Shown: positions 30,743-40,647 of the stretch, in pieces | Numbering within the stretch: the stretch's first letter is position 1 | How the letters are laid out: each line of letters opens with the position of its first letter | Source of the DNA: Lotus japonicus | Taxonomy: Eukaryota; Streptophyta; Magnoliopsida; Fabales; Fabaceae | Direction: 5' to 3' | Assembly: GCF_012489685.1 (NCBI RefSeq) | Contig: NC_080042.1 | Coordinates: 48,288,066 to 48,352,065 of the forward strand | DNA: 64,000 nucleotides | Translations under genes and position numbers: made by a program | Notes under the pieces: model-generated | The model's database searches: none | What the model was told of the DNA's origin: nothing | Seen by the model: only the letters and a program-made list of their open reading frames with translations

Positions 30743-32816
30743 TAAGTTTTGACTACTTGTTGACTTGCTTATTCCTTCTTTTCTTGTGTATAAATTAGGA
30801 TTTGGGACGTGAATGTGGGAACCTTTTCTTATTCATTGTGCTGGAAATGCCAAGCGTGAGTATCCCTGGACATATGGGATCCCGTTATAGATGTTCCTTT
30901 TCCCAGCTTTCTTTCCTCTTTATGCTCTAAATTTTCTCTGGACATATCTGCAATTGTCAGTACTTGAATAAATTGGGAAGATGATAATGGAAACTTCTTG
31001 AACATCCGGGCATGACGTAGCTGATTGGGATAAGTAAAGAGTACACCAAACTATTTCTCTACTTATTCTGTAAGTATTGATCTAATATTTATAATAATAT
31101 CGATTTTTTAGTCATACCAAAGTTTCATGATGCATCCTAACAACAATGTTAAGATAATTTTAAATAAGAAAATGTATGTCTAAGTAAACTGACTGATAAT
31201 TGAAAAATACTGTCAACCTTTTAAGTTTTAACTACTTCTCTTTTTTAATCTCTCTGCTAAAACATATGAGGTTTTGCTTTTCTGATTAATATTGTGTAAT
31301 GGAAAACAGAGAAAAAAGAAAACCTAAGGGCCTGTTTTGTTTTCAGTTTTTAAAACAATTTTCAGAAACATTTTTTTAAAAACAGTTTTCAAAAGAAGAA
31401 AACAGGTTGAATGACATATTTTCCAACATTTAAAAAACTGATATCTGAAAACTAAAACTAGAAACTGAAAACATCTTTTAGCTGTTTTAGTTTTTTAGTT
31501 TTAAAAACTGAAAATGAGAACTGTTTTCAAAATTCAAAATCAATTTTTGAAAACAGGCCATTCCAAACATTTAAAAACTGAACTATTTCGAAAACTGGAA
31601 ATAAAGAGGCCCTAAATCTAACAATTTCTGTTATTGAAAAGGTAACTGTGAAAGAGTACAAAGCATCTTATATATTGATGCAATAGCTTGTAAGATAAGC
31701 TATGTAACTAACTCAACAGAAAGTGACAGCTGTACTGGACAGCTGTCAAACAGACTTAACAACCTTAACATACTAACAGTATACTTATCTATTTTATACT
31801 CTACTATTGTGTTGCAGGACACTTAATCTCCGCTCTATGGCCAGGCTGTCCATAAATTGTCTTGTGGGAGGAGGGATTTAGGTGGAGGCTGTCCATAATT
31901 TGTCAATGTGGGGAGGTTGGACTTCTTACTCTGCTAGACTACCTGATCTGGTGCATGGTTGGGTGGCATTTAAAATGCCCAAAGTGGCTTATATGGAATA
32001 ATAGGAGTGAATCCCATTATATAGTGCTGTGAATGGAATGAACTAGAAGAAAGGGAATCACAGATTCACAAAGCTTTTGATGCACGAGATCAAAGTACAG
32101 GTTGTGGATTTCATTAGTGTGGAAGGATTCCATAGAATTCTCAGATAACAACAATCAAACTTTTCAAGAGACGGTTAACTATCTATGCAGTGCTTCATTA
32201 TTTGGATTGAGTTCTGGCAAGTCATTGTAGATCTAACAAGGGCTAGGAGGTTTTATGTATTCATTGATTATCAGGACTAATGGCTAAGAAGATCCTTGAT
32301 CTCTACCATTTTAATTGGACTGTAATGAATTCTAGGGGTAAAACTCCAGTACCAAATCCCAAGTTTAGTTTATTTATAACTGTTTAATTTTATCATACAT
32401 TTTACAGGCCATATTCTTATATTTATGTTTTTTCCTTCTCAGGAAACCTAAGTTCTTTATCCAGTGGACATTCCATCATGGTACAATTCATCGTAGACAT
32501 GGAATATTGTAACGATTCATAATTGATCACTTAAATATTGTATTTGTGTATTTGCAGGATGAAGGCAAAATCTAGTATACATGGAATATGTTCATCCTAC
32601 TATGATTGAGAAACGCACTAAAGTACTGATGTTTTAACACTGTCTGTTCATTGTCTCACACAATCACACTGTGGCAATAAAACAAGATGTCTGTGAAGAT
32701 TCTGTTTAACTAAATTGTTATTAACAAATTTACTTTCCTTATTTTTCTGGGTTGGCTTATTTGCGAAGACAAAATGTAGTCCCCAGAGGTTTATTAACAT
32801 GTTTCATATGCTGCAT
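30743..32816 (+). other. 3' region of the CNL pseudogene, second part
   Basis: No gene. The sequence continues the homology to the first copy: GGATTTGGGACGTGAATGTG near 30800 matches 13985 onward, the stretch to about 31150 matches 14100-14370, and GAGTGAATCCCATTATATAG near 32005 matches 14850. A hAT-type MITE is embedded at 31328-31613. Confidence 0.6.
31328..31613. mobile_element. hAT-type MITE, ~286 bp
   Basis: Ends GGGCCTGTTTTG and AGAGGCCCT are imperfect inverted repeats. Near-identical 8-bp flanks AAACCTAA (31320-31327) and AAATCTAA (31614-31621) suggest a hAT-size target duplication with one mismatch. The interior is rich in AAAACTGAAA and its complement and can fold back. Non-coding. 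Confidence 0.6.
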
Positions 32817-32824
32817 AGTATGAG

Positions 32825-33102
32825 CAGGGCCGGCCCTGGGCCTGTGCAAGCAGGCTTACAACCCAGGACCTCCAAAAAAAATTCGAATACTTTTTACAGC
32901 GTTTTTCCTTAAAAAAGCGCTGTAAATAGTCCATCTTTTACAGGGCAACCGCTGTATACTATTTTACAGCGGCTAGAGGTTCAAAGCGCTGTAAAAGGCC
33001 TTTTTTTGGTTTAGTGTACCTATTAAACTTTCTCCAAAAAAAAATTTAGGGGTCCATTTTTATTATTAACCCAGGGCCTCCAAAATGTCGGGACCGGCCC
33101 TG
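32825..33102. mobile_element. hAT-type MITE (GGGCCGGCCCTG ends), 278 bp
   Basis: Ends CAGGGCCGGCCCTG and GGGACCGGCCCTG are inverted repeats and each is itself palindromic. Flanks AGTATGAG (32817-32824) and AGCATGAG (33103-33110) form an 8-bp duplication with one mismatch. The interior includes repeated CGCTGTAAA/TTTACAGCG units. Non-coding. Confidence 0.8.
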
Positions 33103-33173
33103 AGCATGAGCTTTGGTGCTAGCAAAAATGAATACTGCGTTGTGAAAAATTATTATCTACAATTAAATCAGAT

Positions 33174-33416
33174 TGATAGGAACTCAAGGTTAGGGTTTAG
33201 TTAGTTAGTTAAGAGGGTTAGTAAGGCTGGTTGCCTATAAATAAGAAAGAGGTAGAGAACATTAGTATCTTGTTATTTAGTTTAGGAATTGGGTTAGAGA
33301 GAGAAGTGGTTCTCTCTTCGGCTTGGAAGGGTGTTTGGTATCCCTTTCTCTTGTATCTCTCCCTAGTTTCCAATTGGGAATTAGGGTTTTCTATCAATAA
33401 GAATCAGGTTCTATCA
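33174..33416 (+). repeat. LTR-like fragment, 243 bp
   Basis: Starts TGATAGGAAC and ends GGTTCTATCA, giving inverted TG...CA termini, with a TATAAATA box inside (about 33235). The following 420 bp (to about 33840) read on the minus strand like another LTR, with a TATAAATAC box near 33685. No target duplication was found, so this is probably a rearranged remnant of Copia-type elements. Confidence 0.4.
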
Positions 33417-33849
33417 TTGGTCAGTGATAAAACTGGTACCAAATTCGAATCTGGAAATTGCACAATCAACTGAAACCCTAGAATCAAATTGTGATTCTAG
33501 TTCATAGATTTATTGAAGAAACAGAGGATTACAAAGAATTGGGGAAAATCCCAAACGTAAGAAGCTAGAGAAGAAATGGAACTTGGTCACCACTGACCAC
33601 AACTGGTTACCACTAACCAGAACCCAAAGTATTTCTAACTTCCCCAAAAACTGAACAAACTAACAATTACAAGTGTATTTATACTAGTAAGTAACTAACT
33701 ACAGCTGTCATAAGTAACTGAAGTTAGTTATGCCAGTTTAACTAGTAACTGACAGCTAGCAGAAGCTGTCCTATTCAGCTTTCTTATTCCTCTTCCTCTC
33801 ATAAACCTTGACAATTGGAGGTTTATATGAAGGGGAAGACTTATCACAT

Positions 33850-35640
33850 TTCATCCTCATGCTACTTGTTACTGAAGTTATTTTACCTACCCAAAGCCCG
33901 TTTTTAGTTATGTTGCATAATGCAGGGATTTGACAGTTTTCTCAAATAGTGTTTTTTGTAACTTTTACTGCACAAACATATTCATCTTGCCCGTGTTTCT
34001 TGCGTAGGTACTGTTCTATTTTTGTTAAACTGTCAAATAAGAACCTAGGAGCTCATGTGCTCGTGTGTGAAGCTGGTCTTCCAGGGGAAAAAGAGAAGTA
34101 GTGGTGAAGATAAGGCTTGAAGATTGTATAGCGCTTCAGGTAGAAGGTAAAAATTGTAAATGAATAGCTAATGGCACCTCCTGGAGAATAGCAATGGAAG
34201 CTTCCTGAGCTTGCAGCTTTAGACTTGGCTGGTTGCAGTAGGTAATATTAGTAAGTACAATAAATTTGACAAAAATGCTTCTTTCTTCAATATCTTATAT
34301 TTTTTTGTTCCTCCAGCATGAGTTTTGTAACCTACAACTGCTTGTCGTTCTCCAAACTGATGGGGGAAATCGGGTTTTGAACACACTGTTTTCAACTTAT
34401 ATTTTCCTTTTGATAATGCAGAATTTTTTTGTGCTTTATCAATTGGAAAGGAACTAAATCTGAGTGTTTCCTACCAGCTAGTTTGGCTGATGAGCTTCAA
34501 AATGAAGCTAGATACAGAATTAGTATGTTCATAACTATTCTCTTTAAAATTTTGAGCTATGTTTGTTCGAAGCAGTTTTAGCAATGGGACCTCAGTTTCA
34601 AGCCTTTATGCTTTTGAGTTTTAACAAACTTTGTGTTTGATTTGTTTGATTTTTAAGAAATATATGGGCTGTCACTTCTTATACTCAAAAGGTTGGTCAT
34701 TAAAATAGCGAATTAAGTGTCATTAATTAAAAAAATAACTCTGAATTTGCTTCCATCCAGGGCTTGGATAAAACCAACTGCGATTATCCCATGCTACCTC
34801 TGGTGATACCCCTGTTTGGAAATGCCTCCCATCCCAGGTATACACTGACAAATGATTAAAAAATGCTGCTATGCTATTGATGTCTTCTCATTTGAAATTT
34901 TCTGTGAAAACATATTTATAGCTTTTCTTTCCTTTGTATATTTGATGCAGGAAACTGTACTGTGGGTACTGAGCAGGCTGTCCCTAATGTGTATTGGGAG
35001 TGAATCCGATTACACACTACCATTTTTACTCCTGACTCTTCAAATTGATAATGAAGTGGAGGAATAAAGTGAATTGTAGATTCGCAATGTTTTTGATGTA
35101 CAAGATCAGGGCAGAGGTGGTGTTTCTATTATTGTGGAAGGCTTCCATCAAGTTCTTAGAGACAAATATAAAAAATCCACTGAGACGTTTGAGAACCTTT
35201 GCAGTACAAGCTTCATTTCATGGAGTGAGTTTCTGGACAAGAGCTCAGAAGGTTTGAAGGATTCATCAGGACCTCTGAGTAACAAGGTCTTTGATATTCA
35301 GATTTAATGGGGTTACTAAATCAGACATTCGATCTAAGAATTGAGAGTTTCAGTTTCCCTGAGGTGGATGCCGGTTGAGTTTTGAACATGTGTCACAGCT
35401 TCCTCTGCGTGAACCTGAGCTTTCTCAAAATGTATGTAGCTTTGGTAGACTGCATATATTGGACTCATTTGTTATGTAGTTTCAATCGGTGTAACAGGGC
35501 GAAACAAATGGTTCAGCAATGCCAAAGAAAAGAAGAGATGAAGTTTTCATGTTTTACTTTGTGTTGTACTTCAGGACATATAAATGGGATCAGTATACAA
35601 ATTTTCTCCAATATGTTTTTGGCCATTTCATAATGTTGAT
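33850..35640 (+). other. Orphan third copy of the CNL 3' module
   Basis: Homologous to the 3' region of the intact CNL. The exon-like segment 34761-34837 (after TTCCATCCAG, before GTATACACTGAC) matches 14589-14682, the segment from 34951 (after TTTGATGCAG) matches the one near 14810, and GGGAGTGAATCCGATTAC near 35000 matches 14845. No CNL coding sequence remains next to it. Short ORFs in it are not conserved between copies and are not called. Confidence 0.55.
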
Positions 35641-36323
35641 ACTGTGCCTTTCAGCGTCCTCTTCAGGTCATTCAGTCATAGGCTCATAGCCGAGGTTAAA
35701 CATGTTATATTCGTTTTCAATTCAACTTGAAATACCCACTTTGCTGTCAAAATCCATGCAGTTGTGGTGCAATGTTAGCATTTTGCATGTCTTGCCTTTC
35801 ATGTAGTGTGCAATTATGGTTTCCTGCTGCCAGTGGGTTACACTTACATGGTAGGAGAATGTATCAACTTGTCTGAATTAACATAAGCAAGTCTCATGGG
35901 AAATTTACATATTGTACTCATTTTAATTGTTATCTTTTTTTTTATGTGTAAATTAATTATTCTAACTTTTTTGTATAGCAAGGTATCCTCATAACGGACA
36001 TCTATGAGATTAATCACATCGAAGCTAGCTTTGAGCTCACAGTTAAGTTGATACCACGGATAAAAAATTAAGGAGTGCTAGTAACACTTATTTTAACATT
36101 TTCTTTTCAACACTCTTTCTTTGATTGATTGAAATCCACGGGGTTCTACTAAATTGAAAGTGAGATTCATATTTTTAGTAATTCCTTCATGAATTTTAAC
36201 TAATGAATGAAAGAGAGTTAAAGTGAGCGTCACTTGCATTTTTCTAAAGATTTACATTAATATGATTTTTTCAGTAATGTACGAAAATATAAAATATTAT
36301 TATTTATTATTATTAATACAAAT
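35641..36323. other. Non-coding spacer
   Basis: AT-rich, with no gene. The part at about 36065-36245 (GGAGTGCTAGTAACACTTAT to AGCGTCACTTGC) looks like a degenerate dispersed repeat, but boundaries are unclear. Confidence 0.4.
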
Positions 36324-36340
36324 AATAGCAATATGATGAA

Positions 36341-36740
36341 GTTACGGTTCCCTTTCGACCTCAACGTTTGACGGTCACTCTGCGGTGGTGGTGGTCTAGT
36401 GGCTGTATTGGAGCTGCTCGTTGCCGGTTGCTGTAGTCTCTTTTGGGATTTTTATCGCTTCTATGCTTTATTTAATTTTACTTATGTTTTCCTTAGTTTC
36501 CAGGTCTCGTCTCAGCTATATGGCTTTGGTTGGGTGTTTGATGTTGGAGCTTTCAGGTTTCTGGTTGGATTTTGTACTAAGCTTGTGGGGTAGTTTTGAA
36601 GAGATTCTTTGGAGGTTTTGTTGTAGTGGGAGGTTTTGCTGTTGCGGCTGAGATTTTGCTAGCATTTACTAGTTTGATCACTGTACACTGTTGGGATATA
36701 TCTCAACTTCCTATATATATAATATTTCATTTTTGAAAAA
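36341..36740 (+). mobile_element. 5'-truncated LINE-type insertion, 400 bp
   Basis: A 17-bp direct repeat AATAGCAATATGATGAA lies at 36324-36340 and 36741-36757. The insert between ends in TTCATTTTTGAAAAA, an A-rich 3' tail. A long target duplication plus A-tail is the signature of target-primed reverse transcription by L1-type LINEs. GT-rich interior; the ORFs in it (36399-36651) have no recognisable domain. Confidence 0.8.
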
Positions 36741-36960
36741 AATAGCAATATGATGAAACATGTGCGATGTATGACACCTTTTTTTTTCTATAGTTTTCAA
36801 ATTTGAAATTTACATTAATATATAGGGAAAATAATTTTTTTGAGTAATTTTAATTTTCATTTTTCATTTTTTTGGGGAGGGGGTATGAGGGTGTCCATCC
36901 TTTTCTGGATTGATCTCTAGAACTTCCATCTTTATGTCTCTAACTTTTACTATTGCTAGC

Positions 36961-37319
36961 TGTTCCTGTCTAAGGTATAACAATGGTAATAAAGTGCCCT
37001 TGATAAACCCTAGCAGAGCTAAAAGAAGTAAGTAATATGTAAATAAGGAAATAATCTCATATAAACGGTAAAAAATTCCCTAGTACAAGGTGAGGACACC
37101 CTTTTTATAGTAGGAATAATCCTTATCTAGAATGTTCATGGATTTGGGCCTTACATATTGGGCCCAAATCCCTATGTTGAATAAGACAAATACATGTGTA
37201 CAATATAACAAGACAAAACAACTCGGGCCCACATCCTCAAGCTGGGGTCTACGTCCTAATCACCTTGGTGTTGCCCTTACCGGGCGGGTCAGTGGACTTA
37301 TGATGGCCCGCCCGGCCCA
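36961..37319 (-). repeat. Tat element 3' LTR
   Basis: 359 bp, starts TGTTCCTGTC and ends CCCGGCCCA on plus; nearly identical to 52621-52979. Confidence 0.93.
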
Positions 37320-37683
37320 TAAGCCCACAAGACATGAAGCTCTATCTTTTCTGGAACTGAAATGTCTTAGTCAAAGTAGAAATGCTCTTGTCGCCCTTCA
37401 TGCGGTAGGCCCGCCTTATCTGGCCTAGCCCACAAGCCCACAAGACAAGAGACCACTTCTTTTGGAGTCTGCTTGTCTTATGAAATTTCACGCCAAGTCG
37501 CCCAAACCGTTTGACTCGTGCCGTTTCTTCTATCGTTGCACCGTTACCGAAAAATTACCATCATTAGCATTCAACTGCCGCAGTCTTTTCACGCGGGATT
37601 CGAGGGATTGCCTCGATTTGTGGAAACGTTCAAAAATGGTCACGTCTTTTCCACTTTCCTTCTCTCTCCTTACTTGACTTCCC

Positions 37684-37690
37684 TATAAAA
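37684..37690 (+). promoter_or_regulatory. TATA box upstream of the antisense ORF
   Basis: CCCTATAAAAACCCC on plus, about 240 bp upstream of the ATG at 37925 and followed by a pyrimidine-rich leader. This is a good plant core-promoter context and suggests the antisense ORF has its own transcript. Confidence 0.55.
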
Positions 37691-37924
37691 ACCCCAAATC
37701 TTCATTTTTCATTCTCTTTTACTGTTTCTTACTTTCAACCCTTGCTTTTGTTGAAGTTCTTTGCTCTCAACGGCCGCTTGCTACTTCGGTGACCTTTCAG
37801 TGTTCCGACCACCATTGCTCGCTGCATTCCCATTACTTCACTTGTCTTCGGTCAGTTCCTCTCTTTTCTCTTTACTTTTCTTGTTGTTTTTCCGTTCATC
37901 TCCCTTTCCTGAAGCTTCCCCGAA

Positions 37925-40086
37925 ATGTCTGCCAAAGACCCATCTTGTTCTTCTCTTTCTCGTGATCTTGTTTCTGACGATGACAAAATCACTGTTAACC
38001 AAAAGGTTATTATGGTTGACTCTGACTCTGAGTCCCACAACTCGCCCTCTTCCTCGGAACCCGCCCAAGAAGGAACGACCTCTATAACCTCTCACCTTTC
38101 CACCGATAACCCCTCGATTTCTGAAAGTTGGCGCACTAGTGATAAGTGTATTGATGACAAATGCCTCTACCGTTCCGTTTGGAACAGTGTTCCGGCACTG
38201 AACAACAACCGCCTTAACGCTCGGGGTTTCACCAGGGTGAACCCCGAAACGGGCCATAATGATGACCTATCCCTGAACATCGCCCCTTGCGATGACAGTG
38301 ACGTCGTAACCCATAAACCTTCTGGAGCCAACGGAGAGCCCGCCTGGTTCTATCTTCATGGATATATTTTTACCGAGCTTTTCATGAAGCTTCCTTTTTC
38401 CAACTTCATCTGTGATGTGCTTACTTTCTTAAATGTCGCCCCCTGCCAGCTTCTACCGAATGCCTGAGGCTTCATCCGTTGCTTTGAGTTGTTGTGTGAG
38501 CAGCTAAACTTTGTCCCCACTTACCCTTTATTTTTCTTTTTCTATAAGACTAGCATCGCCAAACCTTCTTGCGTGTCTTTTGTTCCTTTATCGGGCCGCC
38601 CTAACATGGCCATTTTCAAACCCTTGAAGAGCAACTTCAAACATTGGCAAAAAAAGTTTTTTAAGATCGTTTATTCGCCCGACATTCTAAACCTCATACT
38701 TGACAAAAAGGACCGCCCCTTGTTTCCTCTACACTGGACAGTGAACCCTCGGCGAGTTATCACCGTCGTGCTTGAGGCGCTGACCAAGGAGGAGAAACAG
38801 GTTGCCTTTTACATTCTTACCCTCCCTTAAATTTCCTGTTTCGACCTTCTTCAGGCCGCCAAAGATGAGAAACTTCCGCAATTTTTTTGTAAGTCTGGAT
38901 TCATTGTGTATGCCCTGTAATGAGCTTTACTTGATCGCCCTTTACTAACATGTGCTCTTTTTTTTTTTTAGCTGAAATGGGCAAGACCAAAGGCGGCGTT
39001 AATGCTGACAGCATGCAAGCCTTGATCGCCAGTCAGGTCGATGCTGCTAGGGGGCAAAGGAAGAACGAGAAGAAAGATGTGAGGGGTGACAGGAAGAATA
39101 AGTCACCCTTGGTTGATGAGCGTGACCCCAAACGCCAAAAACCTAGCGGTTCCTCCAAGAGTGACCCCAAGCAAACAACATTGAATGATGCTTTATCCAA
39201 AGCTTCAAAAGGGAGAAGGTCTTCCAGCAACATTCCCCCGCCCCCGATTCACACTCCTGGCGCTTTAGCCAATCTGATAGCTGCCGCCAGCCCGCCCCCT
39301 CAATCATCTCGGGACGCGATACCTGGGAGCGATACTGGCGCTCTTCATAGCGTCTTTGATCCCAAATTTAATGGCCTGAACTTTATAGAAAGGAATTTCA
39401 ACACTCAAATTCCGCATGACGTGGCCTCCAAGGGCGTTCGGGCTGCTGTGACTCTCGCAGTGAACCAAGCGCTCGTCGCTGCCAGCTGTGCCGCCGGTCT
39501 CCTTCCTCATTTGAAGAATATTGAATCTGATAAGGTCCGCGCCTAGCAAAAATTTGAGGATGCTAAGGTGGCCTATGCGCAGTTGAAGGCTGAGTCGGAG
39601 ACTGCCGCCAAGCGCACTGATACTGCCAAGAAGCAAACTGAAGATGCTTTGGCTGGCGTCCGCCGTCAGCTTCAGGAGGCGGCTGAGGATCTTGCCAAGG
39701 AGAGGGCTGCAAAGGGAATTCTTGAAACCAAACTTAGCATGGCTGAAGAAGAAATTAATAAGCTAAAGGCCGAGTTGCAAAAAACTAACGAGACACTTTT
39801 AGTGAAGAGTTCTCGCCAATATGTTTTGGGTCATCTCAGCGCCAAAGATCAACTTCGGATTCTTTATCCAAAACTCGATTTTTCTATGTTTGATTTCATG
39901 AAAAAGGTCGTGGATGGAAAGGTTATAGGCGATCCTGATCCTGAAGTGAGCAGCCTTCCTTTTATGCAAGAGTCTGACGATGAGGATGAGGGCGAGGATA
40001 TGGAGAAAGTTGCTGCGAGCGAAACAACTCAGTGCGAGGGCGTGGAAAAGACTGTCCCCACTGCCAGCGCAGATAATCAAGCATAG
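37925..40086 (+). pseudogene. Antisense ORF (aORF) of the Tat element, gypsy-type transposon-domain protein, with intron and three stops
   Basis: Such extra genes on the opposite strand are known in Grande/Retand-type elements; their role is unknown. Exon 1 has an acidic Ser-rich start, then the domain FMKLPFSNFICDVLTFLNVAPCQLLPNA-(stop)-GFIRCFELLCEQ, which resembles the putative gypsy-type transposon domain (PF04195-like). An intron at 38889-38971 (GTAAGT...TTTACTAAC...TAG) is well formed. Exon 2 (MGKTKGGVN at 38976) is Lys-rich, then carries a long coiled coil (about 39550-39830) and an acidic C-terminus (SDDEDEGEDME). Stops: TGA 38465-38467 (Trp expected), TAA 38828-38830, TAG 39544-39546 (Gln likely). 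All pieces of each exon stay in one frame, so the gene died recently by point mutation. Confidence 0.75.
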
Positions 40087-40647
40087 GATATTAAAAATAT
40101 TTTCCATGTTTGTAACTTGACTTTTTGTTGCTTTCATTTGGATTTCGGGCCCCGCCCTTTATTTTGTAATGACGTATGACATTTGGGCGCTTGTTCCCTT
40201 TTGATTTTCAATCATGTTTTGCTCGTAATCATTTTAATTTCGTTATGGCGTGTTTGCTGAGACTTTACTCGACATTTGGCGAGATTTTTTGTGCTTGGTA
40301 TGATAACCAAGGCTTAGGCACATTTTACTGGTCTTAGTCGTTTTACGGACGGGGCTTGGCTTCTAGTGGCCACTAGAATTGCCAAGGCTATGTTTGCTCA
40401 GTGATGACACTTTCTGATTGCGAAAGTTTTTTGTCATGTTAGATCATCGCCATAGGAAATTCGTTTAACAAAGTTTATGAGTTAGATCTTGTCAGTTGTG
40501 ACAAATATCAAACTGTAAAACATTTTTCATTTTTGTTAATAAAAATTAAGGTTTATAGACCCGTACATGAGAGTTTCCCCCCTTCTTTTCATTGGTCGCC
40601 TCATTAAAAACCTTTTTCAAGGAAAAAAGAGTGCGACTTTCTTCTTC
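40087..40647. other. Spacer between antisense ORF and pol end of the Tat element
   Basis: Converging 3' ends of the antisense ORF and pol. On minus, just after pol, GGTTTTTAATGAGGCGACC (about 40598-40616) is a motif also found in the related remnant at 58559. No further gene. Confidence 0.5.

Noticed and set aside
36399..36651. Overlapping 64- and 76-aa ORFs
   Set aside because: They are in a 400-bp LINE-type insertion with 17-bp target duplication and have no domain.
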